DNA from: Durusdinium trenchii
Taxonomy: Eukaryota > Sar > Dinophyceae > Suessiales > Symbiodiniaceae
Assembly (NCBI GenBank): GCA_963970005.1
Contig: CAXAMN010001225.1
Location: 340,835-404,834, forward strand
Direction of reading: 5' to 3'
DNA length: 64,000 bases
Positions 9,481 to 21,800 of the stretch are shown here, one piece after another (the first letter of the stretch is position 1; every line of letters begins with the position of its first letter). A program made the translations under genes and the position numbers. The notes beneath the pieces were generated by a model. It had not been told where the DNA came from. It worked only from the letters and a program-made list of their open reading frames with translations, and made no database searches.

Positions 9481-12400
9481 ATATTTATATAGATTCACGC
9501 GAATCCAGCACATGTCTGGATCCAAATGGTCTTGACCAAATCCCATCAAGAGTGGCAAATCACCCCACAAATTTCACAGGGATGGCTGAAGGAAAGGAAG
9601 CTCTTTCCTGTGAGGTGACAGGTTGCGTTTCATAGCTCCTGACAAGTTAGCAAGGAAACGCTATGCCCTTGAGGCTATATAGTCATCCAGGATTCGAATC
9701 TAGACAATGGACCACAAAAAAATAAAGGAAGGGAACTGTGAAAGGCAGAATATGTTGGAAGTTTTCCACAAACATGGGTCAAACATACATCATGTCGCCT
9801 GCATTTTCCATGCAAATCGTCATGCCACTGTAAGTCGTAGCTTTATGACCATCCACAGCCGAGAAACTCTCATCTACTCTCATGTTCAAAACGTTGAATT
9901 AATTCTCTATAAAGAACACCGGGGTCAACAAAAAGGGAGCAGCATTCCACGGCCATCCAACACCGGTGAAAGCGGAGAAAAACGTGCTGTCCAACGGGGT
10001 CCGTCTGGGTTCGGTGGGTCCGAAGCACCAAACGGTGGGCTTTCCAAGCCCTCCAGCAAGCGGTTTTGGGTCTAGCCGCCCATAGGGTCTTCAAGAAAAG
10101 AACAATTGGAACAAAGAAACAACCGAAAATGTCTTTGATTGAATGATTCAACAACGATTGTCTTAATTGATCTTAATTGGTGTCCTTGAAACGAGCCAAG
10201 CCGTTTGTCTTTCACACTCATCCAGTCAATTCAACTGTGCAAACAGCCACTCCATATCTCAACGTCAAGTTGCGAGACCGCTCGTTGATAGAGACCCAGT
10301 TCATAAGCCCACCAAGACCAAAGCCTCAGGCACCAGCGCCGTAGAGTAGAAACGGTTGGCAACACATGCTCTACACGGAAACCAAGAAATAAGTCCAACA
10401 ACAAGGGTGTCTTTTTTCTGCTTTCGGGAGGTCACTGTCTGATTCATTCTGATTCTGGATGGAGACAAAAGCGAACCAACACCTCAAACTCAGCAGTAGC
10501 TCTTGAGCTGAACATGGCTGAACATCGAGCTCGGCGAGCTCGGCGACTTAAGTTCTTCTTTTTGTGACCGAGTGACTTGAGCAAGCCAATTCGGGTGTCG
10601 CAAGTCGACGTGCTGGTTTGTCATTGTTCCATTTGCGGTGAAGGAAGCAAGCATATAAGCAAGAAAAACAACAATAACAACCTATATCATAAAGCCAGTA
10701 TTAGGGAAATGTTGGCCTGTTGAACCACCAGCAGCCATAACCTACACACAACAAAAACTAAAGCAAAGAAAACCACCAAGCTTCACAAAACCTGTGCTAA
10801 GCAGCTGTTCTGGAATCTCTTTCTCCAGGTCCTGGCGCACATCGTGATCTCAAAGCCTTCCACACAAAAAAAAAACTCCAACTTTCTACAACCACCCGTT
10901 CTTGTATGCATTACCCTCCCTCAAACAATCATGGAAGCTGAGCAGACCCCTGATTGCTTCAGGGAGTGTAGAGAACCGGGCAGACACGTGGATACCGACG
11001 TATCACCGACGTCGCGCAGCGCGGCTTCAACGTGGCTGACGCAGCCAGCTCCGTGGCGGTCTTGGGTCAAAAAAGCGAGGCGATTCTACTACTCCGCGAT
11101 CCGCGGTCACATAGAACATATATAACATAACACGTAGCAAAAACACATATATGTTGTCACAAATATATATATATATATATATATTGTCTAGAGAGATATA
11201 CATCGGAAATAGAATTGCATATTAATCTATGTATTCCAACCTCATGCTCCAAGAATAATCTGTATAGGGTCCTCCTCAAGTGAAGGAAAAACAGCTCGTC
11301 CCCCAAAGAACAAACGGGGTCAAATGATTTACTCATGTCATGACGGTGGTCATACTTTCTAGGCGAATTTCCGCCATCTCTGCCATCTCGGCTCCGCTTC
11401 GCGGGTGCCCCGGTCCCGGAGCACGCTGAGATCATCGACGGCGCAGCCGATGAACATGGCCTCGCAGGGGTTGGGAACATGACGTGGCATCAGGAACGTG
11501 ACTGCAAATCCGACACAACCTGGAAATACTGACTGGGGAATGGATCCAAATAGTCCGAACAGTAGGAGATTCATCCTCTGCGCTGGTCTAGAGGGATGGA
11601 ATTTGTCCCACCCGGAGGGATTCCAAGATGGGAGTGACACATGACAAAAAGCGATCATGGTGGCAACTCATCTGCTGGCCCTGGTGCGAGTTCACACGTT
11701 CCTCAGCCTCATGTCATAAGAACCCACATGCCATACGCAATGAAATGCTACAGAACAAATGGAAAGCTGAAGCGGCTGTGATTCAGGTTTATCCAACTGC
11801 TTGGAGCATCAAATTATTCTCGATTTCACACTAAACCAAAAATGTTGGTTAGCAATGGTTAGCATATGTTAGCATGAATGTTCGCAAGCAGAATGTATAC
11901 GTACGCATTGGTTTCTCTTCGCTTGACCAAGTGAGCGCAGCACCAAGGTTCTATGGGCCAACCCCATCCGACCAATCTATGGGTCAACTCGATTAAATAG
12001 ATTGTATTAGGACCTATTAGGTGTTCCCAAACACATTCAGCTGTCAACCACGCCTCTTGCAGCCGATGAAGCCTGGTGCGCGCATAAACCGGTCGGCATG
12101 AGGCATGCTGAGCACCAAACAGTCTCTCGAATTGGCAATCTGAACTCAAAGAGATCTCAACAAATGACGAGGATTTGTCTGGTTGTCCTGTGGCAAGCGG
12201 GCCTGCCAAAAAAAAGAGTATTCCGATTCCCCCACACATTCCAGGGGGCGGCATCCTCGAGCTCACCGCCACACAGCTTCTGACCAGCATTTTTTCCGCC
12301 ACCACTGAATTTGAATGCCACCCTTAGGGAGTCTTTGGATTTTTCTGGTAGCTTCTCGCACTTTCCTCCAAGAAAGTTCCAAGCCCACAAGCCTCAACTC

Positions 12401-12910
12401 ATATCTCCTCCCTGCCGCCAGGAAGAGCTTTCGCCAGCGTGGTGGGCAAATGAGCCTTGAAAAGAGGTGCGAATGGATATGGCCGGCCGATGTGGCAAAA
12501 GAAGAAAACATCTGATATGTCTGCGCTCGACTGGGAGGTGTGATAGCAAGTGGCCCCTCACTGGTGCTGGTCTGAAATGGTCTGGAGGTCCTGTCAACCA
12601 GGTAGGACAGGGTAGACCCTGTTGATTCCTAGGAATTGGGAAGCCACTCATGAGACCTCCGCACTACCTGAGAGACACGCGGCTCGGGGAGGGGGGCCTA
12701 AACGAACCACCTGAAACTCTGCCCTGCAGGTGAATTGGTCATGGGCTTGGAATGGGCCCGAACATCCTCCAAGTGGGGTGCTTCTTTCTGCCGTGGGGAG
12801 AAATCAACAAAACAACACCGCTTGCTTTCGGCCGATGTTTGTGCCCAAAATCTGTTTGAATGGTGTGCAGTGTGCACTTGTCCACTTGCGGGTGGGGGTC
12901 ATCCTCCCAA
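9481..12910. other. No gene recognised; TA microsatellite at 11163-11184
   Basis: Long unique, AT-biased stretch. Open frames are short and overlap on all strands. A pure (TA)n tract lies at 11163-11184. Confidence 0.6.
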
Positions 12911-12914
12911 CCCA

Positions 12915-13058
12915 TCCCAACCCCGCTTGCACCGAAGCGCGCCAGCGAGCCCTTCGTCGGAGCCTCGCCTCAGCTTCACCTTGTGGAAGAGTTGATCTAC
13001 GGTGGTCGTCGCGGAGATCTGCAGCTGCTCCTCAGCTGCTTCGGCAGCCGATCGGTTC
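12915..13058 (-). CDS. Candidate exon, possible ubiquitin-like fragment
   Basis: The minus strand reads RSAAEAAEEQLQISATTTVD followed by QLFHKVKLRRGSDEGLAGAL in one frame. A beta-like strand (LQISA), TTTVDQL and a basic helix match the start of a ubiquitin-like fold. The piece is short, so this is a lead only. Internal ctgcag acceptors make the 5' border uncertain. Confidence 0.4.
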
Positions 13059-13655
13059 TTCTCTTTTATACAGTACTTTGACGTATATAATTAGATAGAA
13101 AAGGGAAGAACCGTCTAACAAAGCAACATGTTGACAAATTATGGTGATATGATATGGTTATCTATGTTTATCTATAAACATCTCAAATTTCCATAAATCT
13201 TCCAGGTTCATCCATACCAGTATATATTCTAATTTCTCCAGGATGGTTGCGCCGCAACGGGTAGGTCCGGGTAGGTACAGGATTCGAACTCCAATAGCTC
13301 CGGCGGGGAATGAAGGAAGCAAAACTGAGGCTAGGAGGGCTGAAGCAAATTCCGTTCCAAAGACTACTGACGAGGGACTGGTGACAAATACTTCATGCGT
13401 GAACAAGGAATGTTCAGGAGACGCAAAACAAACTGAAGAATGGAGACAAGTCCATATCAATTTCAAAGGTTAGGCACATGCATCCCAAAACCTGAGGTTC
13501 GACACTACCATTCACTACCTTCCCGGAAGACCTGCAAACCGTTTCTGGCAATCTCCGGAACTGTTTCCAGCGCAAATTGGTAGAACATCCCATGAAGAAA
13601 AGAAACAACACATTTCGGCCTGCATGGGAATCCTGATTGAATCCAGTTTGAAGGA
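13059..13655. other. No gene recognised
   Basis: A 189-codon minus frame begins here and runs to 14084, but it crosses a tandem repeat and a TA tract, and its text is not protein-like. Confidence 0.5.
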
Positions 13656-13659
13656 CATT

Positions 13660-13737
13660 GAGTGTTCGACGTTAGACTTTTGCTTACTGTATATATCTGA
13701 GTGTTCGACGTTAGACTTTTGCTTACTGTATATATCT
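13660..13737. repeat. 39-bp perfect tandem duplication
   Basis: Two identical 39-bp units start GAGTGTTCGACG and end GTATATATCT, followed by TATATACTGTATATA sequence. Recent local duplication. Confidence 0.9.
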
Positions 13738-16020
13738 GGTTGAAAGTATATACTGTATATATATATATAACATTGATATCTCAATACCTCGTGATGTCCC
13801 ATGTATTCTGAAATCATTGAACAAGCATGTGCTACAATAAGTATATAACACATGTTCGCACACACAAACAAAAAGCATCTTTCAACGTGACCCCATGTGA
13901 CCCAGTACACCGACGCCCATACGACGCCCATCCTCCGAGGTGACGCTGGGCGGTGTGGGGGGGGGTCTCCGAAAGCTGCCAGTCTTCCTGCGGTGTGGGT
14001 CTCCACGGTTGAGGATCCCAATGGGAGAGTTTCACGGTGGAACAAATGACAATTCCAACGGTTGTCCCAGTGTTGCCCCAGCAAAAAAGCATTAGAGATT
14101 CCTTAAGATCGATTCTCATCCATTCAGCAACAAACATCCTGGCAAACATGGAAAACAGTTGGCCATAGACTCAGAGCACATGATGCACAACGGTTGGCCG
14201 GACGCATCACTGTCAGAAGGAAAGGAACATTGAGATTGTATAACACAAAGGAACTTACAGTATATAACTCAAACAGTGAATGAAACAAACCCCTTTTGAG
14301 ATGTTGCAGAACTGACGGTTGCTCAATACTGAGGGACTTTTCAGAACATTGTCACAAATCTGGAACAGCCTGAAATATATTGGAAGAATGCGACAGCCCG
14401 GAACATTAAGTTCTATTATATAATACCTTTGGAGCAGTTGCCACCAACCTCAGGTCTTTTCGATCTGTTCGATTCCCAATTGTTTGATGAAGTCTTTCTT
14501 CATTGGTGTTCTTGATGTAAGCGTGCCTGTCCTTCACCCAAATGGTTCCAAAAAAAAAACTTTTCTTCAACATTTCCCTGTTGCTCCAGTCCCTTATGCA
14601 GGACTCATCACATCAACATCGCCGAACCCGGAGAAGATCCCACCGAGCCAGGCTCGGTCGTGTTGGAAGACTGTAGCCAACGGTCGTGGGAAGGTCCCTC
14701 TATTCCGATGAACTCCCAAAAGAAAGGTCTCCTGTGTAGTAGCAGTGCTTTCGCCTTCATTCCTGGCCCAGCGAACGCCGGCCAACAGCGCGAGCGCAGG
14801 GCTTCAGTATCTGACTCACAAACTAGGATCAAAAGGAACGGCAAATGATGCAACCAAACTTACACTGGAAGCGCTGGCAACCGTTCATCATGTTTGTGGT
14901 ATTTTTGACTTGTTCATCTTTTTCCTGTGTAGCTTCCCCCGCAAAGCACATGGGCACTGGAATTACGATGTGCCTTAATATAGAGTCACTTCGACATCAG
15001 CGCACCAAGGAATTGAAGGTTGGGACCCCGCAATCCTCAGGAAATGAACCACGCTTTCTCAGGCACCACTTCTGCAGCCAAAATGAATCACTATGCAGTG
15101 GGCTTCTGAAATGTCGGACTCACCACCACAGGGCACCCAGGCATCCCGAGACGCGCGAGGAAACGGAACACAAACACATGGGCAGTGCCTCCGGAACTTG
15201 AGGTGCGCAGGGTTGAGACTCTGCTTCACCGGCCGCAGCCAATGAAGCGGAGGCCGTGTGTGGGACGCGCCCTCAGGGGACCGGGCGACAGGCAGGGGAT
15301 CAAAGGGGCCAAATGGATGGTATAACACCTGGAACTCAAAAATGCCTCAGAACAAACCTCCCAAATCTCCCAAATACAAGGATTCCCTAAGACTCCCTCA
15401 GTTTCATAGAGATTCAAGTTGAAGGTTTAGAAGTAGGCCTTAATTATACTTTAGTTATCAACAGTTGGCTTCTACATTTATTATGAATTCCGTAAGGTCC
15501 TATTGCTCAGAAAACAGGTTCATCTATGCCGGATGCCTATGTAGATCAACCGCTTCTCATCACCTGACTGATGAATTCTGTAGTTCCACATTGCTTGACT
15601 TACCTCGGTGATCCCGTGCTTCCTCCTTCACTTCCGTGCTTCCAGCTTTAGGGCATTTGGGCTGTTGCAAGTGCGACCGCAGTTGCAAATTGTAGACTAG
15701 AAGCCGAAGCATATGCGTAACTAAAGGTCAGTTTTTTGCTTAACGCCCTAAAGACTCAACTTGCAGGAATGCTGTTCAAGCAGGTCAAAGGACAAGGGTA
15801 AGGACGGTAAAGAGTAAGCCAAGGAGATGTCCCAGTGTGCTGTTAGTTCTCAAGGGTGATTTACTATTGCTGTTTCATGATGTCTCCCCATAGGCCACTG
15901 ATGGCCACCAGTTGCTGCAAACGTCCATCCACGGAGCTTCCGGGGCTCCTCACGCTTTCCATGTCTCCATGGCGTCCCACCAACGAACGCGCTGGAGCCG
16001 AGGAATCTGTGTGCCAAGGA
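13738..16020. other. No confident gene; one weak candidate exon
   Basis: A minus-strand frame at 14594-14785 reads TFPRPLATVFQHDRAWLGGI and then FSGFGDVDV, which may be an exon. The rest is AT-rich unique sequence with short frames. Confidence 0.45.
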
Positions 16021-16021
16021 G

Positions 16022-16112
16022 TAGTACTATGATGTACTATGTAGCTTCTTTGTTACTACTAGTAAGGCGTTACTACTAGCGTGGCACTTGTTACTAGTAG
16101 TAACATATGATG
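16022..16112. repeat. TACTAGTAG-type palindromic repeat cluster
   Basis: Several copies of TACTACTAGTAA, TTACTAGTAGTAAC and TGATGTACTATGTAG. The same core appears at 29351-29432 and 43131-43240. Confidence 0.8.
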
Positions 16113-18815
16113 TACTATGTAGATCTATGTAGCACAACCACTAAGGATCAAATGAGGGAGCATGCCTTATCATGGCCGGTGGCTTCTGCTGCACCCCCCC
16201 GCAGGAACTTGTTCTCACATGTTGTTCATTCGCTTTGAGGGATGAAACCAGATGTCCGTCTCCCAAAATGTCCAATTCAATCTACGTGCCAGGATCGTAG
16301 CAGGCACTTCCCTGTATGACAAGGATCAAAAGAAAGCACCTCCACCGGCTACCAGCTCCAACGTTCTAGCGGATGACGGTCAACTTGGAACACCGACGTT
16401 CGTGGAGGCATACGGCCGACCCAAATCTTTGGTTGGAAATGCTCAACAGCAGCAATCATGTTATTGAAGTTTTTGTTGGGCACATCTTAATTAAATTGTT
16501 TGTTGATCCCAACGCAGTATTGGCAGTTGTCCAATCACTATTTAGTTGGCGGCACCACTGGTCTTTAGAGTCTTTAGGGGTAGCATACGGCATCATTGCG
16601 GAAGTTATGGATTCTCATAGCACAATTGCTACTGTTCCAAACATCTTCAGCAAATAAATATGTGCTCACAAAATGATAGCAGGTGATTACTATGTCTGAC
16701 GAGTTGTTTGGAAATGACGTCATCTCCAGTAAAGGTCATGTTATTCATGTCCAACAAAGGTCTGAATTTACCGTCTGGATTGACAGGATTCGTCGCGCCA
16801 GCTGAATGCCCAATAGTGACCAGAAACTCGTCCACCTTTTTGTGCGACAGGGTGGTAAAAGGATCTGATGCATCTTTCATACACCCTAGGATCTGATGCG
16901 CCTTGGCCAGTCACACAGCAGTCACACATGCGCCGCCACAGGGCGTCTCCTCCCCCCTGTGGCGTCTCTCGTGACCAAGTCGCTCCCCAAACCCTAGAGA
17001 CTGGGTAGGGCGATTGAGGATGCTCCAGCTGACCCTGATGCTGCTTGGTAAACGAACTTATGAGCTGGCCTGCACCTGAGAAAAAGAGCTACCTTTGTCA
17101 ATCCGGCGTCCACAGTTCTTGTGGATTCACCTTTCAGCCCAATTTGCAAACTTGGTAAATTGTGGTCTCCTGATACACCATACCCACTCGGCCCACGCGG
17201 GATTTTCCCGCTGAAGGGAACCTGCTGCCCAAGTGAACTGATCACCGTCTCGCTGCCTGTCCTGCTCAGTGAACAAATTATTGTCCTGTTGATACTTAAA
17301 ACTGAATATATTAAACACAAATACTTGGTGGAGCTTTCAATTAAGGTATCTGGCGGAACATCAAGGCGCGACGCTAAGGGCGGGAAAGCACATTCGTGGC
17401 AGAGATAGACTTCCACTCACAGCTGGCAGATTCATTCCTTCACCGCCCAAAACCATGAGCCATGGTGCCTGGTAGGGGTTCCTCAAGCTCAGCAAAACAA
17501 ATTCTGGGTAGCCTGCCAGAAATAGGACACATATGTTTCTCTATGTTTCTCTATGTTTCTCTTGCTTGCAACTTCAGCGTTGGTTTGAAGAAACTCGCCG
17601 AGGGTTGGGCTCAACAAAGCATTTCAAAGTCAAGTTTGGGAAGTTTTGTCCAAACATAAATGTACCCAATCACTGCCGAAAGAACTCATCTGAAGACGGT
17701 CAAGATGAACATAGATGAACCCCAGACTGCCTGCGAGATTCGATGTCATTGTTTTGCGAATGCAGCAAATGATGCCGAACGATGTTTAATCGCATGCATG
17801 CAACTTATTGGAGAGAAAAAGGGCCCTTTTTCCTGGTGGGAGCTCAGTTGATGTTTCTTATGGATGTCCGATATCCAGCCACCCCTTGCCCATAGATAAA
17901 CAGAATAGGGTGTCCTAAACTGTTCAGGTGATTTGTTTTAGGATGCTGAGGCTATTCAGGGTCAATTTACAAACCTTACACCACATGTTGAACCTTCTTT
18001 GGAGGCTTTCTCCCTTGGGGGAAGCCAGCTGTCAGTGGACGCGTGGTTCCATTTTAATTTATAGTCCAGCAAACCTTAAGGCCTTGTCACATCACAAGCC
18101 GGACCAATCTGGGGTCGTCTGGGGTGGCCAGAAGGTGGACCAATGGAGGCAAACAGCCTGTTCATCAGCCACAATGTCCTTCAGCTTGATATCACCAACC
18201 AACACCCCGAACGAAGGTACTTCGGTCATTGCAGCGAGCGCCAGCATTCGGCGCCAGCACGTGACAAATTCATTTCGCAATCTTTGGCGTCATCATGCGT
18301 CACCTTTGATCAGCCCCAGCCACCTGGTTTCTGTGCCTTGAATTGTTGAGAAATTGCATATGAGATACAAATACGGCAAATACTGCACTGAATACGTGAG
18401 CATAAGGAACATTATTAAGTAACCCAAATCCGTGGTTGCAAGTTAAACTACCACGACCTCCAAGTCTAGAGGCTGAACTTCGGTCGAAACTGGCTGCAGT
18501 GTCGGCCGGTTTCCCGGTTAAAACTGCTCGCATGGCCAGGAGGCCAACTAACTGCATACGGGGTCTATATACATTGGAAGTTGAGTTCCTGAGAAGATGG
18601 TTGGGGTGGGTTTGGGGGGTCTAACCACCTTCTGGGGATATGGGCCAGGAGCCCTAGGGGTTGCTTCATCTTTCAAACGGTCAGTTCGAGGTCACTCTGG
18701 TAAAGATGATCATTGGATATCGTTGGGTATGTCGCCCCCGATCCTCCACCTGAGATCTGCAATGTCATTGTGCCCCTTTTTGAATCCAACTCACCCATTT
18801 CCGCTTGTGTTTTCA
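16113..18815. other. No confident gene; 11-bp triple repeat at 17534-17562
   Basis: TATGTTTCTC is repeated three times at 17534-17562. A 140-codon minus frame at 16994-17416 includes VYLCHECAFPPLASRLDVPP and could hold an exon, but its frame also runs through low-information sequence. Confidence 0.45.
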
Positions 18816-18821
18816 GCCCCG

Positions 18822-18892
18822 GGTGCGACCGATCCGCATGGCAACCTCACCATGGGATTTCCACAGCGGATCTCGGCGCCAAATCTCGGCAC
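18822..18892 (-). CDS. Candidate exon, function unknown
   Basis: After the acceptor cccacag at 18893-18899, the minus strand reads AEIWRRDPLWKSHGEVAMRI. A second minus frame is also open, so the frame is not certain. Confidence 0.35.
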
Positions 18893-19416
18893 CTGTGGGC
18901 ACGAGATCAGCGTCGCAAAACTGGCTTTTCGTCCACCCAGGAAGTCTGTAACAATTGGATCTGTGACACGACACGGGGATCCTAGAAAGGTGGGTCGTGA
19001 TAGCTGAACTTCTGCTGCCTGAAGTGCCCAATGGAAAATCCACGCTCCGGATCCGCCCTGATCGGCCCGCCCACGACCAAACAGCGGACCCTGCCGTCCA
19101 CCCAGCCTCCTTAAGCAATCACACCCCACCTGCTCCGCAGGTGGATTGATCTGACATTCATATATTCTATATATACACAGCACGAGATATAGAATGATAT
19201 GACAAGGTTATTAACATATAACAATTGAACAACATGTTCCGCAATTGTTTGTCACGTCTGTCGCTTTAGAGTTGAGAGCCACAGAAAACATGATCACAGG
19301 AGTAGCGGTTTGGTGTTAATCTCGGCAATATGGCAAAGACAAAGCCTCCAAACCCAGTTTTCATATGCCTGCAACTGGTGGAAATGCTGAAAGCACAGGC
19401 TTATGCACATGCATTG
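18893..19416. other. No gene recognised
   Basis: Short TATA tract near 19158-19175. Nothing coding-like was seen on either strand apart from extensions of the neighbouring frame. Confidence 0.5.
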
Positions 19417-19685
19417 TCATAAATGTCTGACACCCTCTCCAGCTTTGGAATGTCCCATGCTTGTTTTTAATGGCCAGTCGTGTGCCTCCAGGAGCACCGA
19501 AACATCAGAGCTTACAAACTCTCGGGACATGGCACCGAAAAGGGGGCGGACCAGAAAGCAATGCATAACCTGCGGCCCTGCAGGAAAACCAGGTCCAACT
19601 GAAACAATGACACCGGTGACCTGAGCATTTGCTTTGATGGTCGCCCTAAGCCACTCTAGGTCACCCCGAAAAATGCCGTCTTCCC
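19417..19685 (-). CDS. Candidate exon of an unrecognised gene
   Basis: The pyrimidine-rich acceptor ttgctttgcctttgcag ends at 19686. The frame from there is open for about 88 codons to TGA at 19417 and reads GEDGIFRGDLEWLRATIKAN, then VTGVIVSVGPGFPAGPQVMH, with even composition. A donor may lie inside it. The fold was not recognised. Confidence 0.5.
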
Positions 19686-19889
19686 CTGCAAAGGCAAAGC
19701 AATACTTCTTCAATACCTTAAAATTGACCTTCTAGGCTTGCAGGACCAGAGTTGCGCTCCAAAACGGGGCAGCTCTTGTTTTTTGCAGCGAAACAATTTT
19801 GCAATCGAGCTCCATTCTCCATGCAATGTATCCTAGGGTTCGTGGTCCACGTTCTGTTTTCCAAAGGTGACCTTGCCCCTGCTGTGGTT

Positions 19890-19995
19890 TTATTGAAGTA
19901 TTGTGAAGTTGTCCCATTGTCTGCCGTCTACCCGGTATTCAATCAAAGAGTCTTGAAACCACTTCGGCATGCCACAAACGGAACATCGTCAAAGC
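19890..19995 (-). CDS. Candidate exon upstream of the 19.4-kb exon
   Basis: The minus strand reads CSVCGMPKWFQDSLIEYRVD followed by GRQWDNFTILQ. It has the same orientation and lies about 200 bases upstream of the 19417-19685 candidate, so the two may be one gene. The junction was not resolved. Confidence 0.4.
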
Positions 19996-19999
19996 CAAA

Positions 20000-20795
20000 A
20001 GCAAACGGATTCGTCATCATGTTACCTTTCTTGTACCTGTGGGCCTGTGGACTGTGGACATGAGGCACTCATTTACTTGTCTGACATGTTGCGCCACAGA
20101 TCCTTAAAACAGACTATCACAAGAGACTCAATAGAGTGGACTGAAGCCACACCACTGCCACAGCAATCCTAAACCAAGAGTTGAGGGTTCCCCAAAATAT
20201 AATACGCAATGCTTTGGACATATGCTCTTGTCACAAGGATGCTCTTGAGTGACGCAAACACCCCAGGTTCACAGCACCACTCTTGGCCTTGTGGACAGGC
20301 TGTGCTGCAAAAGCCTTGGCTGGCCAGAAATCATGTCGTGTCAGTTGGCTGTGTCTGCTTGTTGCGCGAGGGCGGCTATTCTTGCTTTGCCTTGTTTGAG
20401 GCCGCTTTGAAGCTCTTCAGATTTAAGCGTCAACAGCAGCAGGGAACGCACACACACACATGACCACGACACCTGATGTTTGAAGACTCAAAATCTACAA
20501 GCCTGAAGGGGGAACTAGAAAGTTAACTACTAAAAGAGGTAACAACAACTTCGATGAAAAGAGAAAAGCAAACCTGAGAGGTAGCAAACGAAAGCTAGGG
20601 TCTCTCTTTTTGTTCCGCCCGTGCGAGCTGCGGCAGAGCGGGAGCCCAGCCAAGTTGTTTGAAAATATTTGCGAATGGCACACTGTCAGAATAACGTGCA
20701 AGAGGGTCTAAACCACACTGGTCTAGAGCGCTACTAAACCTATCCCTTTTTGTAATTGTAGTAAATGTCCACCTGCATGCAAATGAGCCCACGGA
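20000..20795. other. No confident gene
   Basis: A minus frame near 20350-20440 reads LKSEELQSGLKQGKARIAAL and could be a coiled-coil exon. A (CA)n tract lies at 20449-20460. Confidence 0.4.
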
Positions 20796-20930
20796 GCGGC
20801 AAATCAGTAGAACTGCAAAACATCAAAGCATCAGACGTAACCGTAGTTCTTTCTGCGAACGTAGTGAGACGACGGCGGCAAATCAGTAGAACTGCACTAC
20901 ACCAAAGCATCAGACATAACCGTAGTTCTG
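20796..20930. repeat. 55-bp direct duplication, 79 bp apart
   Basis: GCGGCAAATCAGTAGAACTG...CCGTAGTTCT occurs at 20796-20850 and 20875-20930 with few differences. Confidence 0.85.
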
Positions 20931-20947
20931 CCAGTTCTGCCAAAAAA

Positions 20948-21275
20948 ACAATACGAAATCCCTGTATGCTGCACCCTGTCTCTCTCTCTCTCAGAGTAGA
21001 GTAGAGTAGAGTAGAGTAGAGTAGAGTACAGTGGGCGGCGAGGTTTTTTCACTTTCGTGCTCATGTCAAGACAAGCTAGGATAGAACGAGAAAGGAACGA
21101 TGTTCTGTCGTGCTTTCAGCAAGTACTCATGACAAGACAAAGCGGGAACGCCAATCGCAAAAACAAAGACAATACGAAATCCCTGTATGCTGCATCCTCT
21201 CTCTCTCTCTCTCTCCCTCTCTCTGTGTCAGAAAGTTGGAGTATAGTAGAATAGAGTAGAGTACAGTGGGCCTTC
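20948..21275. repeat. Duplicated block, period about 221 bp, with CT and AGAGT tracts
   Basis: ACAATACGAAATCCCTGTAT starts at 20948 and 21169. In both copies it is followed by a (CT)n tract, then a (GTAGA)n tract, then ACAGTGGGC. The first copy has a longer (AGAGT)n run at 20994-21027. Confidence 0.85.
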
Positions 21276-21800
21276 CGATTGTTTCACGTGCTCACATTCC
21301 AAAACCTGTATTTACGATATGTTTTCCAACTTGCAGGCACACAAACACANNNNNNNNNNCGATTGTTTCACGTGCTCAAATTCCACAACCTGTATTTACG
21401 ATATGTGTTCCAACTTGCAGGCAAACAAACGCAGAAAAATCTCCCTGCTTTTCACGTTTTCACACCTAAAAACACAGTATTTACAATGGTCTTTCCACCC
21501 TGCAGGCCAAAAAGCATGATATTTACGATGTTTTCACTCTCGAACCAGCATAACAATCCAACATGTTTCACGTCTTCACATTCAAAAACATGGTATTTAC
21601 GACGTTTTTGCTACTTTCCGGCACACTAACACAGAAAAAACATCAAAATCCACCTGCTTTTCCTGTTTTCACAGTCAAAAACACGGTATCTACGATGTTT
21701 TTCCGACCTGCAGGCTAAAAACACAGGAAAAACACTAGATTTCTGACCTTGTTTCACACTTTCATCTTCAAAAAACATCGGTATTTGCGATGTTTTTTTC
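21276..21800. repeat. Degenerate minisatellite with GTATTTACGATG core
   Basis: Consecutive units contain a TTTCAC...TTCAAAAAC segment, GTATTTACGATGTTTT and CAACTTGCAGGCAC...AACACA. Core copies start near 21309, 21394, 21478, 21520, 21592, 21687 and 21780, so the spacing is 42 to 95 bp. The first two units are almost identical and flank an assembly gap. Confidence 0.85.
21350..21359. other. Assembly gap (10 Ns) inside the minisatellite
   Basis: A run of ten N lies between two nearly identical repeat units. The true copy number here is unknown, and open frames across the gap are meaningless. Confidence 0.98.

Noticed and set aside
21266-21629. Frames spanning the N run
   Set aside because: They include unknown residues and follow minisatellite periodicity.
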